64,000 bases of DNA from Aquarana catesbeiana (lineage: Eukaryota; Chordata; Amphibia; Anura; Ranidae). Positions within the stretch are counted from its first letter, which is position 1. Every line of letters starts with the position of its first letter. The notes below the pieces were generated by a model. It had not been told where the DNA came from, did not search any database, and saw only the letters and a list, made by a program, of their open reading frames with translations. The stretch is taken from assembly GCF_042186555.1 (NCBI RefSeq), contig NC_133328.1:615769744-615833743 (forward strand), in the 5' to 3' direction. Of the stretch, positions 32,120 to 43,407 are shown in pieces. The translations under genes and the position numbers were made by a program.

Positions 32120-32595
32120 GGTTATTGAAGCTGACCTACAGCCTTCTCTTTAGTCTTGCACAGTTGTAAAGGCTCCTCTCTGTACTGAAATAGCTTACTC
32201 TGATTCCACTGCACACTGTAAGCTTCTCACAATGTGCATTAGAAGCTTCGGCAAGTCAGATAGAGCCCGCCTCATTCCTGGCTGGAGGACATCCAGCATC
32301 GTCTTGACATTTCATCCCCAGCCCGTCTGTCCTTGGCCCGCCCCTTTCATTCATTGAATTTCAGTTCTTTCAATCAAAGAGGTACAGCATCACATGGGGG
32401 TGAACTGTATGCAAATGAAGCCTGCCAAGCAATGTCCACTTCTCCAGACTGACATCCACCCATCAAGGTGTTTTAATATTTGCATAACTCCTCCCAAGAG
32501 CCAGCCCACTGCTTGCAGCAAGACCGAGGGCTCTTGAGAGGAGTACTAGGGCACCCTGCTAGCCCCTCCCACCAGCCATGACCGGCCTGCATTGC
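32120..32595 (+). repeat. Dispersed repeat, copy 2
   Basis: Partner of 14850-15330 (see there). Shared landmarks are AGATAGAGCCC, TTTCATTCATT, CAGTTCTTTCAATCA and GCATAACTCCTCCCAA. The right end runs into CCACCAGCCATGACCGGCC. Confidence 0.75.
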
Positions 32596-32718
32596 ATGAC
32601 ATCACTGTGTTTAAAATCATTTTTTTATGAGATCGTTTCACAATAAGCAACACTCTGTAAGTACATTATATGAACTTTGCGCTCTGTAATTTGAGATGCC
32701 ATTTTGCATGCTCTAATA

Positions 32719-32846
32719 CAGGGGTCTTAAACTGGCGGCCCTCCAGCTGTTGCGAGGCTACAAGTCCCATGAGGCATTGTAAGGCTGACAGTTACAAGGA
32801 CTTGTAGTTCTGCAACAGCTGGAGAGCCACCAGTTTGAGACCCCTG
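32719..32846. mobile_element. 128-bp hAT MITE
   Basis: The ends are CAGGGGTCTTAAACTGGCGG and the inverse, ending GTTTGAGACCCCTG. Flanks are CTCTAATA (32711-32718) and TTCTAATA (32847-32854), a 7/8 duplication. Same family as 10557-10713. Confidence 0.93.
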
Positions 32847-32854
32847 TTCTAATA

Positions 32855-33226
32855 TGTTGTGGGTTATAATATAGATCACATCATAACTACTTGCAGAGCT
32901 TTCCCTGAAGAAGGAGCTATTTGATTTTGAAACACATCGGCTACCTATATGTAATATCTGCAAGTACAATCAAAATAAGCATACAGTATATACATTGTAT
33001 TTTGTGATTCTATATCCTAATTTATTGCGCGAACTTTTAATGTTATGTGTATACATTTTATGGAACCAAAATAAAATTTATACATTTTAAGATAAATACA
33101 TTTTGAGCCTTTAAAGTCTCACTCAATGGGGGAATTTTAGGACTGTAATATAGGGACGTTGGCCAGTACTGCAGAATAACTTATGTGTTTAAAATAAAGT
33201 ATATAATGAAAACATAAAAATTTTAT
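32855..33226 (+). other. Unassigned; contains another hammerhead-like motif
   Basis: At 32905-32933 CTGAAGA is followed after 17 bases by GAAACACAT, the spacing of a minimal hammerhead core, but the intervening segment pairs poorly. The rest is A/T-rich with AATAAAATTT near 33070. Confidence 0.3.
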
Positions 33227-34118
33227 TTAACCACTTGCCGCCCGCTGTATAGTAAAATGATGGCGGCGGGGTGGCACGCTCTATCTGGGATGACGTCATA
33301 GGACGGCTCCCCAGAACCGCCGCTCTTGTGCGCCTGTTCCAAGGATATGGCGCCACCCCCGATCTCGGTAAAGAGACGATGACGAGGCTCTTTACCCATG
33401 TGATCGGCTGTGTCCAATCGCAGCTGATCACATGTAAACACGGAAGTGTCATTTATCGGCTCTCCTCGGCTCACACTGACAGAGTGTGTGGCGAGGAGAG
33501 CCGATCAGCAGCATCTCCTCGCAGGGGAGGCCTATACAGGTAATCAGGGCACTGATGATCAGTGCCCTGATTACAGTACGACCCCGGCAGTGCCCATCAG
33601 TGACACCAATCACTGCCCATCAGTGACACCAATCAGTGCCCATTAGTGATGCCAGTCAGTACTGCCTTTCAGTGCTCATCGGCGCCTGCTCATCACTGCT
33701 GCCCATCAGTGCCGCCTATCTGTGCTGCTCATCGGTGCCTATCAGTACCACCTATCAGTGCCGCATATCAGTGCCAATCAATGCAGCATATTAGTGCCTC
33801 CTCATCAGTGCCACCTAATCAGTGCCCATAAGTGCTGCCTCATCAGTGCAGCCTATCAGTGCCGCATCATCAGCGCACATCAATTAAGGAGTAAAAATAT
33901 TTTTTTTTCAAAATTTTCGGTCTTTTTTCAGCAAAAAATTAAAAACCCAACAGTGATTAAATACTGCCAAAAGAAAGCTTTATTTGTGTAAAAAAAATGA
34001 TAAAAATTTCATATGGGTGCATGGCCGCATAATTGTCATTCAAAGTGTGACAGCGCTGAAAGCTGAAAATTGGCATGTGCAGGAAGGGGGTGAAAGTGTC
34101 CAGTAAGCAAGTGGTTAA
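33227..34118. mobile_element. TTAA-flanked non-autonomous element, copy B
   Basis: TTAA at 33227-33230 and 34115-34118. The termini are CCACTTGCCGCC and the inverse GCAAGTGG. It aligns with copy A throughout, including ATGATGGCGG near the left, a CAGTGCC-type array (33560-33880), and AAAGAAAGCT and CAAAGTGTGACAGCGCTGAA near the right. Confidence 0.82.
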
Positions 34119-34739
34119 ACATTTCATAAGCACACCATATAAGCAAAATATAAGCAAATTAAACTCAATCATCATAAGGCTGTGCCCCACTGGGAATATT
34201 TTAATAAATGATTGTCCTGAGGAAGTCCATTTAGGAAGTAATGCATCAGATGAGAGTGTCCATGACGTCATCACGCTAGCTGGAGCGGTGTGGGAAGCCA
34301 AATCTGTCAAGGCAACCTACATTGAATAGCAGCTGATCCGAGATACATGTAAACTTAAGGCTTTTAATGGTTACACGTGTGAGTGTTTTCATTCAATTGG
34401 GTTTTAAATAAATATACACAAAGAGCACTATGGACTGGTTTATTTTCTCTGCACGAGTGGCACCAGTAAAATATGCTGAGAAGTGATAAAACCGTGCAGG
34501 AAAGAGAGAAGTGAAGTGATTCCTAAGGCTACCAAAAGCATGTGGTGCGGTCAGAGAAGGGCTCCTTGGAGGAAAAGTGTTTTAAATTTGCACAAGATGA
34601 TTGAAATGTGCTGAATATATGAGGACTTTATTATTGTTTGCATGCTTGGATTTTACTTTATTACACATGAGCTTTTGAATTGCATTATTTCTGCACACAT
34701 TTCATAAAAAAATCACATTGCAGATTTTATATATATGAA
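34119..34739. other. Unassigned sequence with Penelope-like features
   Basis: CCTGAGGAAGTCC at 34216 and a later TTTTAAATAAA (about 34404) resemble the tail seen at 25856-26530, but the core motif is poor. Nothing coding. Confidence 0.3.
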
Positions 34740-35970
34740 ATTTTGGCATTAATATTGAAAATATGACTGATCGTGCCAAAAAACTGTATTTTATTTAAGG
34801 ATAGTGATCACATGAAGCCATTTATTATCACATAGTTTTTTGGATCCTTTTGAAATCATAATGATAACAGAAATCACCCAAAAGACCCTGATAAAAAGTT
34901 TACATACCCTGGAATGTTTGGCCTTGGTACAGACACAGAAGGTGGCACACACAGGTCAAAATGGCAATTAAGGGTTAATTTCCCACATTTGTGGCTTTTT
35001 AAATCACAATTAGTGTCTGTGTATAAATAGTCAATGAGTTTGTTATCTCTCACTTGGATGCCCTAAGCAGGCTAGACACTGAGTCATGAGGAGGTAAAAA
35101 AATAACAGTCAAAAGACCTGCGTAACAAGGTAATAAAACTTTACAAAGATGGAAAAGTATATAAAAAGATATCCAAAGCCTTGAATATGCCAGTCAGTAC
35201 TGTTCAGTCATTTAATAAAAAGTGGGAAATTTGGGGATCTCTTGATACCAAGCCAAGGTCAGGTAGATTAAGAAAGATTTCAGCCACAACTGCCACAGGA
35301 ATTGTTCAGTATACAAAGAAAAACCCACAGATAACCTCAGGAGAAATACAGGCTGCTCTGGAAAAAGATGGTGTGGTTGTCTTTAAGGAGCACAATACGA
35401 TGATACTTGAACAAAAAAGAGCTGCATGGTCAAGTTGCCAGAAAGAAGCCTTTACTGTAGTTCCAAAAAAAAAGGCTGCTTACAATATGCCCAACAACAC
35501 CTTGACACCTTGCCCCATTGGGCTTTTTTGTGGCATTGGCGCAGTAAAGGCTTCCTTCTGGCAGCTCAACCATGCAGCTCTTTTTTGTTCAAGTATTGTT
35601 TAATTGTGCTCCTTGTGAGAGCTAACAAACTCATTGACTATACACAGACACTAACTGTGATTTAAAAAGCCACAAAATGTGGAAAATGAACCTTTAATTG
35701 CCATTTTAACCTGTGTGTGCCACCTTCTGTGTCTGTACCAAGGCCAAACATTCCCGGGTATGTAAACTTTTTTTATCAGGGCCACTTGGGTGATTTCTGT
35801 TATCATTATGATTTAAAAAAGATCCAAAAAACTATGTGATAATAAATGGCTTCATGTGATTGCTATCCTTATATAAAAGACAGTTTTTTGGCATGATCAG
35901 TCATATTTTCAATATTATTGCCAAAATTTCACAATTTCTGCCAGGATACGCAAACTTTTGAGCACAACTG
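34740..35970. mobile_element. Fold-back Tc1/mariner derivative
   Basis: The right terminus, AGCACAACTG at 35970 beside TA, is inversely CAGTTGTGCTCAAAAG. The left arm (34740-35055) and right arm (about 35620-35945) are inverted copies over about 320 bp. In addition 35389-35470, inside the transposase, has its own inverted copy at about 35535-35612. The right half is therefore an inverted copy of the left half with a deletion, around a short centre near 35490-35515. The outermost ~45 bp of the left terminus are missing. Confidence 0.85.
35090..35490 (+). pseudogene. Tc1 transposase, DNA-binding part
   Basis: One frame reads QSKDLRNKVIKLYKDGKVYK, then ISKALNMPVSTVQSFNKK, then DTKPRSGRLRKISATT and IQAALEKDG. 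These are the paired-like helix-turn-helix segments and GRPR-like linker (here GRLR) of a Tc1 transposase. The start is lost (an early stop follows MRR) and there is no catalytic domain, because the sequence folds back on itself beyond 35490. The same family's N-terminus is found at 46380-46505 on the minus strand. Confidence 0.85.
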
Positions 35971-36198
35971 TATCTCTCTTTCTCTCTCTCTCTCTATATA
36001 TATACCGTATTTATCGGCGTATAACACGCACTTTTTTCCCCTTAAAATCAGGGGAAAATCGTGGGTGCGTGTTATACGGCGATCCCCACTCTCTGTGTGC
36101 CAAAAAACAGCGAGCACCGCGGAAAAAAACGAGCGCCGATGGAAAAAACGAGCGCCGCCAAAAAAGACCGAGCCGAGTGCTCGGCTCCACTCGCAGTC

Positions 36199-36442
36199 AC
36201 GCCGCCCCGCCTCCCTGCTGAGGATGAGAAGCGAGCGCTTCCGAAAAAGACCGAGCCGAGTATACTGTGTACTCGGCTCCGCTCGCAGTCCCGCCCAGCT
36301 CCTTTGATGGACATAACACTCTGTCCAATGGCAGGACTGGGCGGGACTGCGAGCGGAGCCGAGCTGAGTACACAGTATACTCGGCTCGGTCTTTTTCGGA
36401 AGCGCTCGCTTCTCATCCTCAGCAGGGAGGCGGGGCGGCGTG
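36199..36442. repeat. Near-perfect hairpin, ~100-bp arms
   Basis: Arms 36199-36298 and 36337-36442 are reverse complements over about 100 bp with very few mismatches around a loop of about 38 bp. Overlapping mirror frames on both strands arise from this symmetry. Confidence 0.93.
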
Positions 36443-36477
36443 AGGAGCGGCAGATTTAAATGGCGCAAACGGCACAC

Positions 36478-36770
36478 GGCATTGGGCAAGGCTGCACTGG
36501 GCAAGGCTGCATTGGGCAAGGCTGCAGTGGGCAAGATTGCACTGGGCAAGGCTGCATTGGGCAAGGCTGCACTGGGCAAGACTGCACTGGGCAAGGCTGC
36601 ACTGGGCAAGGCTGCACTGGGCAAGACTTCACTGGGCAAGGCTGCACTGGGCAAGGCTGCACTGGGCAAGGCTGCATTGGGCAAGGCTGCACTGGGCAAG
36701 ACTGCACTGGACAAGACTGCACTGGGCAAGACTGCACTGGGCAAGGCTGCACTGGGCAAGGCTGCATATG
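36478..36770. repeat. 15-bp minisatellite
   Basis: About 19 copies of GGGCAAGGCTGCACT, with GACTGCACT and GCTGCATT variants. Because the unit is a multiple of three and free of stops, every frame stays open. The Ala/Gly/Leu/Lys, Cys/Gly/Gln and Pro/Ser repeat proteins it would give have no support as genes. Confidence 0.96.
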
Positions 36771-37042
36771 ACTAAGGGCAGGGCTGCTTATGACAATGGG
36801 CAAGGCTGAAAACGGCACTTAGCAAGGCTGCAATTGGCACTGGGCAAGCTGCAAATGGACACTGATCATTCTGCAATGATGGACAAGGCTACAGATGGAC
36901 ACTGATAACGCTGCATTTATGGGCATTTAAATGTAAGTTTTTTTTCCTTAAACTTCCCTCCTAAAAGTTTTTTTCCTTAAAATGCCCTCCTAAACTTGGG
37001 GTGCGTGTTATACGCCGGCGCGTGTCATACGTCGATAAATAC

Positions 37043-37044
<2 letters not shown>

Positions 37045-37099
<55 letters not shown>
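37045..37099. repeat. (TA)n microsatellite
   Basis: About 27 TA units directly abutting the element at 36005-37044. Confidence 0.97.
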
Positions 37100-37109
<10 letters not shown>

Positions 37110-37690
37110 GTTTATTTGCACACATTGTGTGGTTTTATAAAAGTCAATATATAAGGATTTAGGGATTGTATGCATTATTTTTGTTGTAGTAAAGGGAGCA
37201 CTATACTTGTTTATTCTATTTATTATTTATTGTATATGATAAATTATATACGAAGTGCCTACTATTTTTGTATAGGAACTATGAGCATTGCAACATGTTC
37301 TTTTTTGAAAATAATCATGTTGTTTTTCTCCTTACTTCACAATCTCCTAAGGGAAAGATTAATTTTAATTCTGTGCAGATGTTATGCTACATTAAAGCAG
37401 TCACAGGTCCTCTACTCACCGTGTAAGCACATATCTTTTTTTTATTTTTTATTTTAGAGACTGCACAAAAATCCGCTGATATTAAAAGGGAGGATACATT
37501 TGATTTTATTACCAATTATTTTTATTATTTGTTCTATTGTTACAGAAAAGCTGACCTCTAATTAGATATTAGTTAATGCTGAGCTCCAGGTAGATATAAA
37601 GGATGCAAATGAATGCATCTCTTTAATAATACATCATTTAAGGTTTTCTTTCATGATATGCCAGCAGTCTGAGTACCCAGATTTGAATTC
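37100..37690. other. Unassigned A/T-rich sequence
   Basis: No convincing exon, RNA or repeat end. It could be upstream sequence of the LINE fragment that follows. Confidence 0.3.
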
Positions 37691-37699
37691 ATATAACCT

Positions 37700-39215
37700 T
37701 TTGTAGTCCCAATACAGAGTTAGATTGAAAAAAGCCAACAAGTTCAACTCAAACATTGGCTCCATGTATCCCCAGATATGGCTTGACCTGGAGCAATCCT
37801 TAGTTCCTAGTGCAAACCTTTACCATTGTTTATTATCCGATTCCCTAAAATCATTAACACTTAAAACTCTCCCACCTACCATCCAATCTTCTATTAAAGC
37901 CTGGAGAGTGGAGACACCTTTTATCCTCATCCATTGATATTAACCCTATCTCCTCGCTACCTATTCTGATAACTGTCCTGGAACTAATGATCCCACATAT
38001 ATCTCTCAAAACATGGGCCCACAAAGGAATAACCAAACTTCCTGAATTATTTGAAGGTACTTCCCTTAAAACTTTTGAAAAGATAGTACAAGAATTCGAT
38101 ATACCGCAGACTGATCGTTTCAAATTTCTCCAAATATTTCTCCAAATATCTCATGCACTACAAACCCTTCCAACTGAAATATGCTGTTTATCTCCTGCTG
38201 TTTGGAGATATTATCGAAACAATAAGGTGTCTAACCTAGCAACATCCTTCTTCTATAATATCTTTCATGATAAACTGTCTTTTATTAAATCTACCCACTT
38301 TCTCCAATGGGAAACAGATCTAATGGAACATTTCTCCCTTCAACAGTGGCATAAAGCCTTCTCTACTATCCATAGAGCTTCTAAATGTATTGATCATCAT
38401 TGGGAGCTTATGACCAAAATAGCCCTATGCTGATATTACACCCCTTATTGACTTTCTAAGTTTAACACACCTCAGTCTCAACTCTGCTGGAGAGAATGTG
38501 GCTCCATGGGTACCCTAATACATATACTATGGAACTATGAACACATAGGCAGCTTCTGCGGAAAGATTTTCCAACTTATAAGTGAAGTAACTGGCATTCT
38601 CTGCCGTCCTTCTCCGACACTAGCCTTGTTAAACCTGGGGATAGATACATACCTTCCTCACTTCCATACTATTGTTAGCTGCTAGAGCAGCAATTACGAC
38701 ATACTGGAAACACCAAACATCACCTAGTCCTACAGAAACCATTGAGATAATAAAGACCAATTTATACCAATGAACAGCTCATAGCCATTCGGAATGACAA
38801 TTACCCTATTTTTGCCAAAATGTGGAACCCTTGGATTACCTGGTTAAATAAACCTTAATACCATTCAAAAGAGTATATCCTCCTAAGTATCCCTCCCCAT
38901 TCTCTTTCCTTTTTCCCCTTCTCCCCCCTCCACCCCTTCTCGGAGATGCTGTAATGTCCTTATTCTGAGTTATTTGTTGTACTTTGCAATGTTCTATTTA
39001 CCCACTTTTATCAATGTACACATGTTATGCTGTACCTTAAAAGATTTCCCATAATGCCAAGTATATATTGCCTAGTTCTAATGATGTACCATGACTTCTC
39101 CATATGATGCGTGGCATTTTTTTGCAATGTTTCTCATCCTTATTATTTCTCTTTGTTCTTTATACTTTGTTTTTGTAAAACCAATAAAAACTTAATAAAC
39201 ACTTATTAGAAAAAA
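37700..39215 (+). pseudogene. L1-like LINE, 3' part of ORF2 and tail
   Basis: Open segments read PQIWLDLEQSLVPSANLYHC, then LPELFEGTSLKTFEKIVQEF and later CWRECGSMGTLIHILWNYEH, which is the conserved C-terminal block of L1-type ORF2 (normally CWRxCG...GTxxHxWWxCP). Several stops and frame changes break it. The 3' end shows TTTGTTTTTGTAAAACC, then AATAAAAACTTAATAAA and an A-run at 39205-39230. Endonuclease and most of RT are absent, so it is a dead 5'-truncated copy. Confidence 0.82.
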
Positions 39216-39229
39216 AAGAAAAAAAAATA

Positions 39230-39470
39230 CACAAATCTGCCTAGTTCACCCAATAGAAAAAAAACAATTAAATAGGAAACCTCCATATACACAACCCTAT
39301 ACTTAGTTTATCCAGGGGAAGGCAAAAAAAAACCAAAAAAACAAAAACAATAAAGCATGATCTAATTTGCTCCAGTGGGGGTAAAAAAAAAAACCTTCCT
39401 GATCCCCGAGGAGGGAATCGGATAAGGGATCAGTAATCCCTGGTGCCATTACTTATAAATGTTAATAAAC
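39230..39470 (-). pseudogene. CR1-type LINE 3' end fragment
   Basis: This stretch parallels 55460-55640 closely (ACCTCCATATACACAA, then CTATAC and later CATGATC, GCTCCAGTGGGGG, CTTCCTGATCCCC). There the neighbouring sequence encodes a MWNRLPPEV block on the minus strand. Here only the 3' UTR-like part survives. Confidence 0.6.
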
Positions 39471-40206
39471 ACAGCAGAGCTGATCAATATTTTGTGTGTC
39501 CATCGTTGTCCTTTGTCAGCACCAATTCACCTAGGTACTATTGCACACAACTATTGCCATAGTGTAAGATATTTTTTCATATTGAACTGTTTCAGTGACC
39601 TCAACTTGTAAAATGGAGCAGGGCTTTTCCTCACCCAGGTCCAATCCTCTTACACAGCCGATTCTTTGTGTTTTTGCTTGATGCAAATTCAATTTAAAAT
39701 CAATAAAAACACAGCTCAATGCATGCCCCGAAAGACGTCCTTTACAACGAAACGTGTAGGGTGGAGCCTCTTTCTGACATCATTTCGCACCAGAAGTGAT
39801 CTGGAAATCATTGCTGTTTGCAGACATTTGTGGTGTTTAAATCTGCAGTTTTGTTTCATTACATGTGAGTGCAATTTTTTTAAAATAATAAGGGTACCAG
39901 AAGCTTTTTTACACTACTTGGAGCGCATGTTTGCAGATCTCTCCCCTTAGTTTGTTTAACTGATGACTGGAGGTGGGGGTTGAGAATACGCAGATGTGTG
40001 ATGGTTTATGGAGGATGGATGCCTTTTGATGCCTAATTATGCGGACCATGGTATCTATGACTCTTTAACTAGGGAGTCATAATAATCTGGTAAGCCTCCA
40101 CATCTTACCACTATCTCAGTGATGGCTGAATACTATTGGCACCTTTCTTGGAGGAGTAGAAAAATATTTATTTTCTCACTACAAAGGACATTTTCTTATC
40201 CAAGCC
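39471..40206. other. Unassigned sequence with ACGTGTAG-type motif
   Basis: At 39725-39760 a GAAAGACGTCC...CAACGAAACGTGTAG pattern resembles the hammerhead-like tails noted elsewhere, in decayed form. No gene. Confidence 0.3.
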
Positions 40207-40209
40207 TTA

Positions 40210-40613
40210 TGCCATGTACACACGGGCAGGCTTTTTGACTGAACTGGTCCGACGGGACGAATCCGTGTGTGTGGGCTTCATCGGACCTGCAGCGGACCTT
40301 TTCGGTCGAAAATCAGACGGACTTTAGATTTGGAACATGTTTCAAATCTTTCCAAGGGACTCGAGTCCGGTGGAAAAATACGCTCGACTGTATGCTAGTC
40401 TGACGGACGAAAACCGATGCTAGGGCAGCTATTGGCTACCAACTTCCTTATTTTAGTCCGGTCGTACGTCATCATGTACGAATCTGTCGGACTTTGGTGT
40501 GATCGTGTGTAGGCAAGTCCGTTCGTTCAAAAGTCCATCAGAAGTCCGTCAAAAGTCCATTGAAAGTCCATCAGACCTTTGATGCAGAAAAGTCCACCCA
40601 TGTGTACACGGCA
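40210..40613. mobile_element. 404-bp Harbinger MITE with TTA duplication
   Basis: The ends are TGCCATGTACACACGG and the inverse of TGCCGTGTACACATGG, with TTA on both sides (40207-40209 and 40614-40616). It belongs with the copy at 54541-54938; both share CAGCTATTGGCTACC and GTCGTACGTCATCA in the core. Confidence 0.92.
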
Positions 40614-40616
40614 TTA

Positions 40617-41800
40617 GATTCACATCTGTGTGAGTGGTGCCGCTGCGGGTAGTGCCAAATACCGGCAGCCGCAACCACCCAGACATGCGGGACCCGTGGA
40701 CGGGTGCCATTAATCCTAATGGCACGCCGCCCGCACCGGAAATCACACGCATACTGGGAACCTCAGTTCCCGTGCGGGCTGCAATTCCAGTACATTCAAA
40801 TTAATGGGCTCTGGTGCCCCCACAAACTGCTGCCGGCATGGCCGCACAGGAGTGAACCAAGAGGGTTTTTTTTACTTATATTGACCTTAAGGCTGCATTC
40901 ACACCTGAGCGTTTTCAGCTCATAAAATGCTCGTAAAAATGCCTGCAAAATCCTCAACTGTGCGCAAATGGAGGAATTGATGCTAGTTTGAATGCAAAAG
41001 GAAAAACACACAAAGTATTGATTTTGTTTTTTTATTCTGTTAATGCACTCGGTAGGTTGTTAATTGGTAAAAATTATTCATTGAATTATCCCTGAAATCA
41101 TTCTCACTTAATGGAGAGAGATAAAGAGAGAGAGAGAGCACAAGCTGGTAATGGTATCTGCCCACATATATGGGAGTAGTGCCTGATGCCTATCAGACAA
41201 GTATGTAGATAGAGGATTGGGGTCATAGGCACTCACAAGAAGGACTTGACATGAGAAACACAAATTAGCTGAACAAGGTATTGCTTGTCTGATGTTTCAC
41301 TGGAGTGCAGGCTACGTTTCTCATTAATGCCTATTGTGGGAACCAGCTACAAATGGTAGAGCATTAAAGAGGTTGTAAAGGCTAAAGGATTTTCACGTTG
41401 ATGCATTCTCTGCATTAAAGGAGAAGTACAGCCAAAGCTTGCATGGAAAAATTTTTCCCTTGTACACATGTTCCAGAGCGGGATTCGTTTTGCAAAAAAA
41501 ATACCTCCTGATTGTGTTTCAGGTCCATCCACCCAAATTCATCATTTATATGCATTTGACAAGCCTGAATCTGAGAGCTCGGGACCCAAGACATTTTTCA
41601 GGAATCACCCAGCCTGATTGGCTGAATGTGCCTACGAATCGTTTGTGTAAATCCCTGGAGCCACACTAATGGCCCTTTTTGCAGGTCCCAGCAGTGGAAT
41701 TATTCATTTGTCAAAAGGCTTTATTGACTGATCTCTAGCAGTCTTATGTAGCACGTCCCCAGTCTCTATTTCCTGTATTGTGTCTTCAATCTCCAAGCAC
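40617..41800. other. Unassigned, partly MITE-like and low complexity
   Basis: Bases 40617-40880 start TAGATTCACATCTGTGTG and are GC-rich with small palindromes. Bases 40890-41000 begin GGCTGCATTCACACCTGAGC, another terminus of the same style. A GA-rich tract lies at 41110-41140. No gene is supported. Confidence 0.35.
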
Positions 41801-41804
41801 CCCT

Positions 41805-42195
41805 GCAGCATGTCTGCAGTCTCTGATCATCTCCTCTAGCCCATCTGCAGTCTCTGATCATCTCCTCTAGCCTGTCTGCAGTCTCTGATCATCTCCTCTA
41901 GCCTATCTGCAGTCTCTGATCATCTCCTCTAGCCTATCTGCAGTCTCTGATCATCTCCTCTAGCCTAGCTGCAGTCTCTGATCCTCTCCTCTAGCCTGTA
42001 TACAGTCTCTGATCATCAGCTCTAGCCTGTCTGCAGTCTCTGATCATCAGCTCTAGCCTGTCTGCAGTCTCTGATCACCTCCTCTAGCCTGTCTGCAGTC
42101 TCTGATCCTCTCCTCTAGCCTGTCTGCAGTCTCTGATCATCTCCTCTAGCCTGTCTGCAGTCTCTGATCATCTCCTCTAGCCTGTCTGAAGTCAC
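41805..42195 (+). repeat. 30-bp minisatellite
   Basis: About 13 copies of CTGCAGTCTCTGATCATCTC followed by CTCTAGCCTGT, highly uniform. Confidence 0.95.
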
Positions 42196-42347
42196 TGACA
42201 GTCTCCTGTCGTATACTGAACATTATGTGTGCCCTTTTGCAGCTGTCAGGGAACACAGTTGAGGCCCTTATTTCTTGGCCTCATGTACTCTGGACATTTA
42301 GCCCCAGTGCATTAGGCTCCGGCATTTAGCTGCAGCTAGAGGGCACA

Positions 42348-43407
42348 GGCGCACTATTCAGCCCCGCTGCCCGTCAAACTACATGAGAGCGGTACTTTCA
42401 TTAACGTGTTACTAAACCCAGAAGCCTGCATTCACTATATCTGGTCTCCCACAGTACACAGAACATGGAAAAGCAATTATTTTAGTAAATATAAACTTCT
42501 AAATACCTTTTCTCATCAGCAGTATAGAGCAGTCTTGTGACTGCTATCAGTGTCCAGCCAAGCACACAAGTCGATCTGACTTTGAAAATGCTCCCTGCAC
42601 TATTTTGGTCCGCCTTTGATCCTACTTCAGCCCATTGAATATCACTGAAGTCGGATCAAAGTCGGATCGCTATCTTGACTGATACGACTTTGGCATGCAA
42701 CTTGTGCTCTGATGATCTTGAAGGGGGGCTCCATGCCAAATTTTTTAAAAAAACCATCATGGGTTCCCCCTCCAAGAGCATACCAGGCCATTCAGTCTGA
42801 TATGGATTTTAAGGGGTACCCCCACGCCGAAAAAATGGCGGGTGGGTGCTTTGGGGAAGGGGGGCACTGCGCCCCCCCCACCCCAAAGCACCCTGTCCCC
42901 ATGTTGATGAGGACAAAGGCCTCTTCCCAACAACCCTGGCCATTGGTTGTTGGGGTCTGCAGGTAGGGGGCTTATCGGAATCTGGAAGTCCCCTTTACCA
43001 CGGGGGCCCCCAGATCCCGGCCCCCCACCCTATTTGAATGAGTATGGGGTAGATTGTACCTCTATCCATTCACCTGAAAAAAAAGTGTCAAAAATAAAAC
43101 ACAGCACACGGGGTGTTAAAATAATTTATTAAGGCAGCTCCAGCGTCTCTTCCGACTTCTTCCCCCCTCTCTAGTTCTCCCCTCTCCGGCGCACTATTCA
43201 GCCCCGCTGCCTGTCAAACTCTATGAGAGCGGTACTTTCATTAATGTGTTACTAAACCCAAGACTCTGCATTCACTATATCTCCTCTCCCACAGTACACA
43301 GAACATGGAAATGCATTTATTTTAGTAAATATAAACTGCTAAATACCTTTCTTTATCAGCAGTATATAGGAATCTTGTGACTTTTATCAGTGTCCAGCCA
43401 AGCACCG
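42348..43407 (+). repeat. ~220-bp direct repeats flanking a ~615-bp repeat block
   Basis: Bases 42348-42572 and 43189-43407 are about 90% identical copies starting GCGCACTATTCAGCCCCGCT and ending CAGTGTCCAGCCAAGCAC. The intervening block (GCCAAATTTTTTAAAAAAAC, then CCCCAAAGCACCCTGTCCCC) resembles an abundant ranid repeat. The direct copies could be ends of a retroelement-like unit or a local duplication. They lack clear TG...CA boundaries. Confidence 0.8.

Larger units (their letters stand above)
36005..37044. mobile_element. Palindromic DNA element in a TA microsatellite
   Basis: The left end is CCGTATTTATCGGCGTATAA. The right end is inversely CCGTATTTATCGACGTATGA. Both ends sit in TA repeats, so the target was TA-rich. 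A second inner copy of the GTGCGTGTTATACG motif occurs near each end. The interior holds a hairpin (36199-36442) and a 15-bp minisatellite (36478-36770). No transposase; superfamily not assigned. Confidence 0.8.

Noticed and set aside
35929..36818. Long Ala/Leu/Pro/Ser or Cys/Gly/Gln frames on both strands
   Set aside because: The 15-bp array and hairpin keep several frames open at once, a signature of repeat sequence and not of a gene.
36005..37044. CpG island or host promoter
   Set aside because: The GC-rich part lies within a palindromic DNA element with clear terminal inverted repeats, and no transcript feature is visible.
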